Shown: one piece after another, positions 43,801 through 56,110 of the stretch
Layout of the letters: each line of letters opens with the position of its first letter
Position numbering within the stretch: the first letter of the stretch is position 1
NCBI GenBank assembly: GCA_905221605.1
Contig: CAJNDS010002523.1
Span: 1,594,606-1,658,605, forward strand
DNA: 64,000 nt
DNA from: Symbiodinium natans
Lineage: Eukaryota; Sar; Dinophyceae; Suessiales; Symbiodiniaceae
Direction of reading: 5' to 3'
The notes under the pieces: generated by a model
What the model saw: only the letters and a program-made list of their open reading frames with translations
Told to the model about the DNA's origin: nothing
The model's database searches: none
Made by a program: the position numbers and the translations under genes

Positions 43801-46800
43801 CGAAATTCCAAAACCCCCAGTCTCTCAAAATTCCTAAACTCCCACACCCTACCAACGAACCCTATAAACCCTTAACCCTAATTTCCTAAGCCCTAAACCT
43901 TAAACCCTACACCCTACACCCTCAACCAAAATTTCCTAAACCCTAAACCCCAAACCCTAAACCCTACACCCTAAACACTAAACCCTAGCCCTAAACCCTA
44001 AACCCTCACCCTACAAGCCTTCATGCCCTAAACCCTAGACCCCGATTAACCCGAATTGACCCTAAACCCTAAACCCTAAACCCTAAGCCCTAAGCCCTAA
44101 ACCCTAAACCCTAAGCCCTAAGCCCAAAACACTAGCCCTAAACCCTAAACCCTATAATTTCCTAAACCCCAAATCGTCTGGGAGTGCCAGGGCCGCGGGC
44201 TGTGGGACCGCCATTGCGGTGGGTGCCGGTGTAGGTCGTCTTATCCTCAGCAGCTCTCAGTAGCCGTTTAGGGTTTAGGGTTTAGGGTTTAGGGTTTCGG
44301 GTTTAAGGCAAACCGATAAACCCTAAGCCCTAATCTTAAACTTTTGGGTGCCCTTTGTGTTACATGTCTACAAGGAGCCCAGAATGAATGTTTCTGCTTT
44401 TAAACTCCATACAGCAGAAAGAGGGATATATATATATATATATATACATGCATATATATATATATATATCATATGAGATGCCCACACATGGCAGGCTGGG
44501 TATAGCTTGGTTCAAACATATTCTATTGAGCAATCAGATTACAAGTAATCTGAGTTCGACCCGTTTAGGAGTGCACTCCTCAAAGCACAACAATCATGAA
44601 AAAAACACATACGAGATACGTTTGTCATCACAGCATATCACACAATGTGTTCATACACTACAAAATACAATCGTAAGAAATGCTACACAAGGCTAAGCAA
44701 AGCACTGTTCAAACTGTCTAAGCGAGCCCTGCATGGCCTGCTCCATCGTTTAAACCGTTTGAACCATTTAAACAGTCTCAGCTCTGGCCTCTGTCCTTGT
44801 TTAAACCGTTTAAACAGCTCAGAAGGCTTAAACGGAGAAGAACCCAAGAAGCCCTGAAGGCTTCAGACCCAAGTCCAAAGTTTGCCTGGCCTTGCCTCAA
44901 GCCTGACTCCGAATCCGGTGGTGAAGCAGCCTTGCTGGCGAACCGGTCTAGGTCGGTAAGGAACTGGTCCACGGCTTGCCGCTGCTTCAGCGGCGTCTTT
45001 GCTTCGCCCAGATGCACAAAGGGTCACGAGCTCGAAAGAGGCGGTGCAGAACTGGAGACAATGGCACCAGCACACTTGCCCTGTCCACTCTGCTGTCCAC
45101 AAGTCGCCGCAGTAGTGCACCACGGCTGGTCGGCGACAGCTTCCTGGATCATCTGCACCAGGCTCGCCTCCCCAAAAAAGGGGCAAACAGAATACCACTC
45201 AGCTACCAAATTAGGTTGCCCAGTAACCTAGGATTAAGAAGGGTGACCTGCTTTGTTTAAAGGGTTGATAAGGAAACCTAAACCCCCAAGAAAGGGCAAG
45301 CCAGGTACCACTCAGCTACCAAATCATATCCGTGAGTTGCCACGGTAGAATTCGCAGACCCACGACCCTGGTGAATGAAATGCCAAATCCAAACCCTAGC
45401 GTAGGGTTTAGAGTTTAGGGTTTAGGGCTTAGGGCTTAGGGTTAGGGTTTAGGTTTAGTAAGCCCCGAGCCCTAAATTCTAGGTTCTAGAGGAACTCAGG
45501 GGCTCGTCGTGCTGCGCTTGGGGAGGATTTCGGCCAGCGGACCTTCCAAAGAAGCCAGTGTGCCATTGCTGACAGAGAGCTCGCCCAACAATGAAGGGGG
45601 GGGTTTAGGGTTTGGATTTGGGGTTTAGAGTCTAGAGTTTAGGGACTCCGGAGTATCTGAAGTTCCGCTCTAATGTAAGGCCGGGTGAATCGCAACTTGG
45701 GGAAGATGGTTTGATTTCTACTGCCGCCCGGCGTCGTAGAAGAAGCGCTGTGGCCCGCGTGGGGACGGAGACCTCGCAACGTTTAGGCTCCGGTCAGGTT
45801 CGGGGACCTTGGTTTCAGAGTCGTGGAATCTGCCAGTGTTGTGCAACATTTGGCCAGCACTCAAAAACAGGAGAACGTTTCTCCGCACGTACTTTGAAGG
45901 AATGCACAAACACCGGTTTTCGGGCTTGTTGAGTTGAGGGCTGAGAGCGTGAAGGCTGCTAGGGCTCAAGCCTGTTCGCCTTTAGGGTTTAGGGTTTAGT
46001 TTTTAGAGTTTAGGGTTTAGGGTTTCGGGTGCATGCGGATCCCACTATAGACGGCTTCCCTAAGAACTAATCAACATCAGAAGGTCGTCAGATTGTAATT
46101 GTAATGGTAATTAGGGTTTAGGGTTTAGGGTTTAGGGTTTAGGGTTTAGGGTTTAGGGTTTAGGGTTTAGGGTTTAGGGTTTAGGGTGATGGTAGTTCAC
46201 TGTATCTTCTACCTTCATCGTATCACTGAACTTTGCGCACGTGAACACGCAAAGATTCGTACAACAAATCTCAGGGTTTGGGGTTCAGGGTCCATTGAGG
46301 TCACCCCAGCCCTCTTTCCCATTCCCAACCTTCAGCCCTATAGCTACTAGGTTGCCCAGTATCCTAGGATTAAAAAGGGTGCACTTTTTTTTGCTTAAAG
46401 GGGTTTATAAGGGAACCTAAACCCCCCAAGAAGGGAATAAGGGTACTACTGGGCATCCTAGACTAATTGCCTCTACACCCTAAACCCTAAATCCTACACC
46501 TCAAGCCACAAAGGCTCACCTGGCTGCTGTGCGCGGTGGTGACATCCGGCCACGTCGCTCGGGGCTTGTGCCGTACCTGCGCAGAAGCAGTCTTGAGCAT
46601 GGGGGTTTAGGGTTTAGGGTTCTGGCCGCAGGGTGCCTGGGGCTAAAGTTTTTGCTGGTACTTGGCATGCCAACAGCCCCTGCCGTTCAAGCACCACAAG
46701 TATATACCCCCTAACCCCTAAACCCTAAACCCTAACAAAAACACCCGCAACACACCGACTCCCAGCGATTCAGAGTTCACGGTTCAGGCATAGTAGGCGT

Positions 46801-49800
46801 TCGTCGGCTAGGACTGGCACCATCGACAGTCCAAGGCGGAAACTAGGGTTTGGGGTCTAGGGTTTAGGGTTTAGGATTTAGGGTTATAGACTAGGCTTTA
46901 GTTGCTTCTATGGGTTTGGGAACCTTGGAATTTCGGTCCGTAGATCTTACCTGCCTCTAGGCGCTATGAACTGTTACAACTATATCTTTGACGAAGCGCC
47001 TGCAGGTGCAGGGTTTTCTGGGTTTAAGCTGGGGTGTAAGGGTTCAGAGTTTAGGGTTTAGGGTTTAAACCCTAAACCCTAAACCCGAAACCCTAAACCG
47101 CAGGGACTCGCCCCAGTGGAGGAGGTCACTTGTGGACCCCCGTGTAGGTGCTGGTGTCGTAGAAGAAGCGCTCGGGCCCCGCTGTGGGTGGTCGCTCCTA
47201 GCTTGCCCAGCCCTTGTAAAACCCTAAACCCTAAACCCTAAACCCTAAACCCTAAACCCTAAACCCCTAAACCCCTAAACCCCTAAACCCCTAAACCCCT
47301 AAACCCCTAAACCCCTAAACCCTAAACCCTAAACCCTAAACCCTAAACCCTAACCCTAAACCCTACAAACCCCCAAACTTTGGGACCCGGACTCCCCTTC
47401 CAGGATTCTTGGGCAACCTACCAAAAGGTAGGTTTTGGGTTCTTAAGGCAGGGCTTAGTTTGGCGAAGCAATCCTTCTGCTTACTCTTGAGCTCCTGTAG
47501 GGCTTAGGGCTTAAGGCTTAGGGCTTAGGGTTTAGGGTTTAGGGTTAAGGGTTTAGGGTTTAGGGTTAAGGTTTTAAGTTTAGGGCTTGGGCTTCGGTGT
47601 TGGGATTCCGGACAAGGGCTGAGGGCTGAATTGGGTGATGTAGGAGGGGCAGGGAGACATTTGAGAATGTATTCAAGGTATGGGCACAAGGCTCTTGGGA
47701 TGCAATGCATATACGCGACTTTCATACAACAACTGACGTGACGTTCGGTTTAGGGTTTAGGGTTTAGGGTTTAGGGTTTAGGGTTTAGGGTTTAGGGTTT
47801 AGGGTTTAGGGTTTAGGGTTTAGGGTTTAGGGTTTAGGGTTTGGGGTTTGGGGTTTGGGGTTTGGGGTTTACATCACTTGAAGGCCAGCCGGGGTGACGC
47901 GGGATCGGTGGGTGTTGAGTGCAGGGAGGAGGCGTGCCACCAGGGGTGCAGGGTTTCCGGGATATGGGTTTAGGGTTTAGGGTTTAGGGCTTAGGGTTTA
48001 GGGTTTAGGGTTTAGGGCTGAGGGTTTAGGGTTTAGGGGGCAATTTCGGGCCCAGAGAAAGACGGACTCATGAGCTTCTGTCGGGAGTTGATGGCTTGCT
48101 GGGTAGCAACAAGTTCGTGTTCTTGTGATCTTGGTAGCTCAGTAACCATGTTATAGTACCCTAAACCCTAAACCCTAAACCCTAAACCCTAAACCCTAAC
48201 CCTAAACCCTAAACCCTTTTGTGGGTTAGGTAAAAGGAACCTTGAACGGCAAAAAAGGGAGATTTGTACCACTGGCCTACCAAGCCTTCCTTTTTGGGAT
48301 AGGTCTGTTCCGACCTTGCGACTTGAGGTGCCTGGACGTCTGCGGGAGTTAGGGTTTAGGGTTTAGGGTTTAGGGTTTAGGGTTTAGGGTTTAGGGTTTA
48401 GGGTTTAGGGTTTAGGGTTTAGGGCTCCCTCCAGCCCCCGAAGCTTGAAGCCTTAAAGAGAAGCACTGGGAGTGGCTTTCTGAGGGAGCCAAGTAAGAGT
48501 TAACATTTCTATGGGTATGCAGGGCGGGCAGGGACTAGGCCCGTTGAATTTTGAAGCGAATTCCACGTCACATCAAAACAAGACTGGCTGGTTCTTAGCA
48601 GGGAACGATGGATCCCAATGAGGTACCCTATATATCATCCTGCAACAAGGTGGCCAACGTGGCTAGAAGGTAGGAGTGCACACGGAGACCATTGGCAGCG
48701 TTTTCCTGAAGCCAATGGCGGGCCTGGCAGCGATGCTCTTGCACGTGGTACAGGAAACGATGCAGGCCCGCACCTGGCACACCTTCGCGTCCTAGTCCAA
48801 TCCACATGGAGCCGCTGGTGAGGATGGGAGCCAGGAGCCGGGGAAAGCGCCGTGCCATGTCAATCTCTGGACCATTCAGGGAATTATCGTCCGTGAGCTT
48901 CAAGACCAACGCCTGAGACAGCTGGTAGCCTACACGGCTTTGACCCCAGCCCAGGCGCGGGAGAACTCGAGCTTCCACGACAACCTGCCGGACCGCCTTA
49001 AAGGGTATAGGGCCCTCATTCTCTCAGGTACCCAATATCATCCCTTGATTCGAAAAGGGGTCCTAATTCCCTCAAATACCCTAAACCCTAAACCCTAAAC
49101 CCTATATCATCCCTTAGAGGGTATAGGGCCCCTAATTCCCTCATTCCCCACTACGAACCAGGAGGAAGAAGCGATCCCCGAGAGCTGGCTTCGACTTCCC
49201 CAACCCTTCGCGCAAAGAGGGTTTAGGGTTTAGGGTTCAGGGTTTAGGGTTTAGGAACCTATTTCCACAGCTTTGTGCGTAAACAGAGCTGGAGAGCAAG
49301 TGCCGGAAAACACCTTGACAGAGGAAGACAAGGTGTGGACAGCGTTGCGGACAACGTGCGGACAGAATGTGGAGCAAGTTGCGGAACAAGCGTGGAGAAT
49401 TTGTGGGGTGCATGGGCTCTGTGTGTGTGTGGAAACATTGCCTTGACAAGCCCACACGTTACATGAACCCTAAACCCACAACCCTAAACTCTGAACCCTA
49501 CACCCTAAACCCTAAACCCTAAACCCGGCTTCGCAAAGATTGGGATAACAGGTTCCCTCAACCTTCAGCCCTCCGGTCGGCTTCAGGAAGGTTGAGGGGA
49601 TTCCAGGAGTAGAGCTCCAAACCCTAAACCCTAATTAAGCCCCAAATCCCAAACACTAAACCCTATAAACCCCCTAAACCCTAAACCCTAAACCCTAAAC
49701 CCTAAACCCTAAACCCTAAACCCTAAACCCTAAACCCTAAACCCTAGACTGGGGTTTGGGAGGGGGGGGGGGGGGGGCTTTGCGGGTCCTCCACAGCTGT

Positions 49801-52800
49801 CTCATCAGCTTCTGGTAGGCCACTCCTCGCTAGCCGAAAGACGTCCTGCCAACGGGGCTTGTGAATTAGGGTTTAGGGTTTGGGGTTTGCGGTTTAGGGT
49901 TTAGGGTTTAGGGTTTCGGGTTTCGAGTTTCGAGTTTCGGGTTCAGGGGGAGTTCTACCTTGGACCCTTAAGACTGTGCCCTTGGGGCTTTGGGGTCTTC
50001 TTTTAAGGATCCCGAAAACATGTAAGGCCATATTATGAGAAATTCAGGGGAACCTTTAGGGGTACAACCTTCTGGGTACGAGTCTTCATCCCTTGACTGA
50101 TTAAGATGCGAAACTACACAGACCCTACAAACCCTACACACCTTACAAACCCTACAAACCCTAAACACCCCAAACCCTCATGTTCCTGAACCACACAAAC
50201 TCTCAACCCTGCAAACCCTAGCCCAACAAGCCCCGGACCCTAAACCCCTCAAAGCTAAAAAAACATAAAACCCTAAACCCTAAACCCTAAACATGAAACA
50301 CTGAAACACTGAAACTGTTGCGGTCTTAGGGTTGATAAGACCTGCTGTGTGGTTTGGTTCTGGCGACATGGGATGTGGGAATCATGACCGCACATGCTGA
50401 CTCCAGCTATATGGTCTAGGGTGCCAGGTGAACCTATCTTACTTATGGGAGGCAACGGTCTTCTTCACACTCCCTTAGAGGAACCTCCGATCTAATTACT
50501 TTAACCCTATAAACCCTAAACCCCAAGCCCCAAAACCGTGGCGCTGCACCCACTACCCCCGAAACCTTGGACAAGGCCCCATCCGTAGTTCAACCCTAAA
50601 CCCTAAACCCTAAACCCTAAACCCTAAACCCTAAAAGAATTCTGCACGTGGTCCTCTTCGGGGACGGATCGACGCCTCCCCGCTGCGGGTATCCAGCTAT
50701 TTTTACGGTTTAGGGTTTAGGGCTTAGGGTCTAGGAGGCTAGGATTTCTGGGCTAGGTAGAGGTCCGGATTTCGTGTGTATAGTTGCAGTGATTGAATGG
50801 GTTTAGGAAGAAGAAGGGTGTCGGGTTCATTGTTAGGTATACAAGAAGGTGCGTCGGCCCGTCCCCAACATACTGGAAGCCCCTTCTATAAACCCTACTC
50901 AAGTTGTTTCCGAGTAACTCTGGTCCCATATGGGTCCTGTCAACATTCAGAACCGTAGGTTCACGGTGCCTGAAAAACGAATCTGATGCAGAGAGCACGG
51001 CCCAAACAACCCTAAACCCTAAACCCTAAACCCTAAACCCTCAACCCTCAACCCTAAACCCTTTAATGCTTCATTTGGTGCCCAAGCCGCCCTCGCACCC
51101 TGAAGCCTGCAACCCTGGACTTATAGTCTTGATTCGAGGACTGAGGGTTTAGATTTGCGGGCTGCTGCAGCCTTAGGGTTTAGGGTTTAGGGTTTAGGGT
51201 TTAGGGTTTAGGGTTTAGGGTTAAGCCTTAGGATGATTTCAGGGTGCTCGTTTGATACTGCGCAAGGCTTCAAGGCCCCATGCAACTCGCTGAAAGGCCG
51301 GGTTGTACTGGGAACACTATTTGTGCGAGGGGCTTGACACCTAGCCTTGAACGTGAAACTCCGAACACGGGCATTCCTCTTCAACCCTAGACCCTAACGC
51401 AGACACCCAAGACCTTAAACCCTAAACCCTAAACCCAGGTCATGCTTTCCACCTCCAAAATAATGCCCTTGCTGGCCTGGCAATGCAGCGGAGGATCTGC
51501 AGGTACTCCTGCAGAACTCTCAGCTTCTCAAGGGACCCCTACCTACTAATTGCTTAAGAACCCCCAAAAAAATCAAAAGTTATATTCTTCCTTATTGAGG
51601 GTAATATAGGGACGATTATTTCTGTTGGGGTTCTTTAGCCAATAGCGGCTACGGCTGCACCCCTATAAAGGTATTTACCTGCCATGAAACATTGAGCATG
51701 TGGCAGAACACGGACCCTTGCTGACTTCACGAGCCTAAACCTATTCGCCCAAAACCCTAAACCCTAAACCCTAAACCCTAAACCCTAAACCCTAAACCCC
51801 TAACCCCTAAACCCTAATCAGCTCCTCGTGGGAAATCCGCCTCGTGCCCTTCGCGGTCCGGCGCGCGAAGGCCAAGTCAGCATCCACCTGGAAAAAAGCT
51901 GGCTGGTTCCTAGTAGGGAATGAAGGCACTATATACACATATATATATATATGTATATATGAATCCTTTAAGGGGAATGAAGGCCATATATATATATATA
52001 CATCCCGTAAGGGATGATGTAGGGCCCTCATTCCCTCATTCCCTACTAAGAACCCTAAAACCCTACAACCCTAAAACCCTACAACCCTTAAAGCCTTAAA
52101 CCCCTAAAACCCTAAAACCCTACAACCCTAAAACCCTAAAACCCCAAAACCCTAAAACCCTGAACTCTAAACCCTAAAACCGTACACCCTAAACCCTCAA
52201 AACCCTGAAAGCCTTGTGAAACCCTAACACCCTAAACCCTACACCCGCAACCCTAAACCATAACCCCTACACCCTAAACCCCAAACCCCAAACCCTAAAC
52301 CCCAAACACTACACCCCAAACCTTAAACCCTGAAACCCGAAAATAGCCCTAAAACCCTAAGCCCCAAAACCTAAACCCAAACCCCAAACTGCAAACCCTA
52401 AACCCTAAACCCCAAACCCTAAACCCTAAACCCCAAACCCTACACCCCAAACCCTAAAACCCCAAACCCCAAACCCTAAACCCTAAACCCCAAACCCTAA
52501 ACCCTAAACCCCAAACCCTAAGCCCCAAAACCTAAACCCAAACCCCAAACCGCAAACCCTAAACCCTAAACCCCAAACCCTAAACCCCAAACCCCAAACC
52601 CTAAACCCCAAACCACAAACCCTAAAACCCCAAACCCCAAACCCTAAACCCTAAACCCTAAACCATAAACCCCAAACCCCAAACCCTAAATCCCAAACCC
52701 CAAACCCTAAAACCCTAGACCCCAAACCCTAAACCCTAAACCCCAAACCCCAAACCCTAAACCCTAAACCCCAAACCCCAAACCCTAAACCCCAAACCCT

Positions 52801-55800
52801 AAACCCTAGACCCCAAACCCTAATTTGGGGTCCACCCTAAACCCCAAACCCCAAACCCTAAACCCTAAACCCCAAACCCTAAACCCTAAACCCTAAACCC
52901 CAAACCCTAAACCCTAATCCCTAAACCCTCAACCCCAAACCCTGATCCCAAACCCCAAACCCCAAACCCTAATCCCTAAACCCTAAACCTCAAACCCTAA
53001 ACCCTAAACCCTAAACCTCAAACCCTAAACCCTAAACCCTAAACCCCAAACCCTAAACCCTAAACCCTAAACCCCTAAACCCTAAAACGGGCCTTGGTGA
53101 AGTGCTCGTCGAGCAGGTGCGCATCCTTCAGGCTCTTGATGAAGGCCCGGATGTCCATGCCTAGGGTATATAGGGTATAGGGTTTAGGGTTTAGGGTTTA
53201 GGGCAAAGTTTAGGGTTTAGGGTTTCGGGTTTGAGGGTTGTAAGGTTTTAGGGTTTAGGGTTGGATCATCTTCGTCCCCTTAAGACCCGCACACCGAAAC
53301 TTAGAACATTAAAGCGGACCTCTCACCCCTGCACTTCCCCCCCCCCTTCCCCACACCAAATCCCTAATGCCACACACCCAAAGCGCAGGGTTTATGGGCA
53401 TTTAGGGCCAAGGTTTGAGGATTATGTCGACCATTCCTATAACTAATTCAACATACCCCACACCCATACCCCTTAACCTGTAAAAGGAGAGTAGAAGACA
53501 GGATGTTACAATACCCCTTAATGTCTGCTAAGGCTGCTAAGGGGTATGCCCAAGGGGTATGTTGAACTGTTGAAGATTTCTTAGACCAGTAAATGGGGAT
53601 CATGTATCTCATATTCGCCTCGGCCTCAAGCGTGGAGCGCCAGAGATTCCCGTAGGAACCCATGATTCTTGTCAATTTCCCCTCCCCCCAACCCTAAACC
53701 CTTTCTTGCTATGATTTCAACTTTCGTTTCTTGAATGGAGAAGGGAACTATCCACACACGGGGAAGGATTCGGTTCCCTGCCGTGACCTACCAGGGTACG
53801 GGCGAGAACGAAGCTGTGGGTTGTGGTTTTGGGTTTGGGGTTTGGGGTTCAGGGTTCCGGGCAGGGTTTAGGGTTTAGGGTGTAGGGTTTAGGGTTTAGG
53901 GTTCGCGGTGGCGGTCCTTTAGGGGGCGAGAGGAGGGGGACTATGAGTTGACTGTGGACCCTCCGGGGACCAGCCATGGACCCCTCTGAATAAACCACCT
54001 TTGGAATCACCCTAAACCCTAAACCCTAAACCCTAAACCCTAAACCCTAAACCCTAAACCCTAAACCCTAAACCCTAAACCCTAAACCCTAAACCCTAAA
54101 CCCTAAACCCTAAACCCTAAACCCTAAACCCTAAACCCTAAACCCTAACCAAATCACCCCTACGGTCCCTTATCAGGGTCCCTCCTTTAAACCCTGCATG
54201 GACCGACCCGGAAACTCTGGCGCCCTACACAGAGCCGACGTGCGGCCTTAACGACATACTCGAATCCCTAGCAAAGTCTATGGCTCCTCTGGCCACAAAA
54301 ACCCTCAACCCTAAACCCTAAACCCTAAAGTCTTGAAGCCCTAAACCCTAAACTCTTGAAGCCCCAAACCCTACCCTACACCCTAACCTCTGTCTGGAAG
54401 CCTCAAACTAAACCCTGGTCCGGCTTTAGTGATTCAGTGATCAGGGCTCAGGGTTGCAAGGTTTGGGGTTCAGGGTTGAGGGTTTCGGAGGGTTCGGGGA
54501 AATACCGTAAGCCCAGTTCAACCCTAAATGAGCACCTTCTCTTAGACTCCCTCTTGAGGCCCTCCATACGTCGGGCTACCTTACGTCCCAACCCTAAACC
54601 CTAAACCCCTGAACCCTAAACCCCTAAACCCCTAAACCCCTAAGCCCCTAAACCTGAATCCCTACACCCCAGCAGGTTCAGGGGTGCTCAGGCTTTTGCT
54701 TCGGGCTTCGGGAGCCAGGCTACCGTTCTGGGGCGCGTAGTGGTGGAAGACTTCTGCCATGTCGACAGCCATGGCCACACCAAGCTCTCAGGCTTTTGTG
54801 GACAACCGTAAAGCCTAAAGCCTTGGAATGAGGTCTCGGGCAGTTTCTGGTCGAAATTGTGATCAGGATGATATGGGTAGTTCTTCAGTCTCCTCGGCAA
54901 CATCCGTTTCTCAGTGCCTCTTTTCACGAACTGAAGTGGGGTTTGTGATGTCTGTGGACTGTGCTCTTCGTCTGCTGTTAGATTTGGGTTTCGGGTTTAG
55001 GGTCTACCTCGGGCAGTGATGTCCACACCCACGCTCCCACGAAGCTCGAAGAGCAGGACCGTGCGGACATGTCACCACAAGTAAACCGGGGGTTGAGGAT
55101 TGGGCTCGTGTTGTGAAACTTGGAATAGTTGACCATGTGATAACTAAGAGGGTGTATGTTGTATCCTTATTGCGCTAACGTGGCTTAAGTTTCTTAACAC
55201 CAGCCAAGATGCAAGTCCTCTACACCTAAGAAAGCTCTAGACAGCTTTCTGCAAAACACAGCACCCAGATTTGTTGAATGCTTTGCAAGCTCCTGGCGTC
55301 AACTTCCAAACTCTACACTTCTTGGGGTTTTCCAAAGTTGCGGTCCCCTGCATACACCCCCAAAAGCAGTCGACATGCCTCGAACACGACACCCAAACTG
55401 AGGGCCCCTAGCTTTCTGGAAACCCTCCTTTCAGGGTTTAGCATTCAGGGTTTAGGGTTTAGGAGTTAGGGGTTGGCGTGGACTGTGGTAGAGTGGATGA
55501 CTTTGGGTCGAGGATGTCTTCGGTTTGGGGCTTGCTGAAGGCAGTCCTACCGGCTCCCAATTCCTCTGGGAACCATTTTTGGAGTCGGCTTAAGACGAGG
55601 GATGGACCTGCCCCATGAGGCTACCTGATGTAAACGCGAATTAAACCTTGAGCCCTTCTTCCCTAAAACCCTAAAACCCTAAACCCTAAACCCTAAGCCT
55701 TAAACCCTAAACCCTAAACCCTAAACCCCAGGAAGGTAGCAGATATCGAAGTGATCGCTGCTTAAACTCCGGCAGTCTAACCTGTAGGTTGCGCCACGCA

Positions 55801-56074
55801 TGCCAGACTCAAGGCACCAAAGGAGGGACCCTGATAAGGGACCGTAGGGGTGATTTGGTTAGGGTTTAGGGTTTAGGGTTTAGGGTTTAGGGTTTAGGGT
55901 TTAGGGTTTAGGGTTTAGGGTTTAGGGTTTAGGGTTTAGGGTTTAGGGTTGAGGGTTGAGGGTTTAGGGTTTAGGGTTTAGGGTTTAGTGTTTAGTGTTT
56001 AGGGCTTAGGGCTTGGGGGTTTACTGTTCAAGGGCTATTTAGGGGCCACTTAGGTATATAGGGACTAATTATAC

Positions 56075-56110
<36 letters not shown>

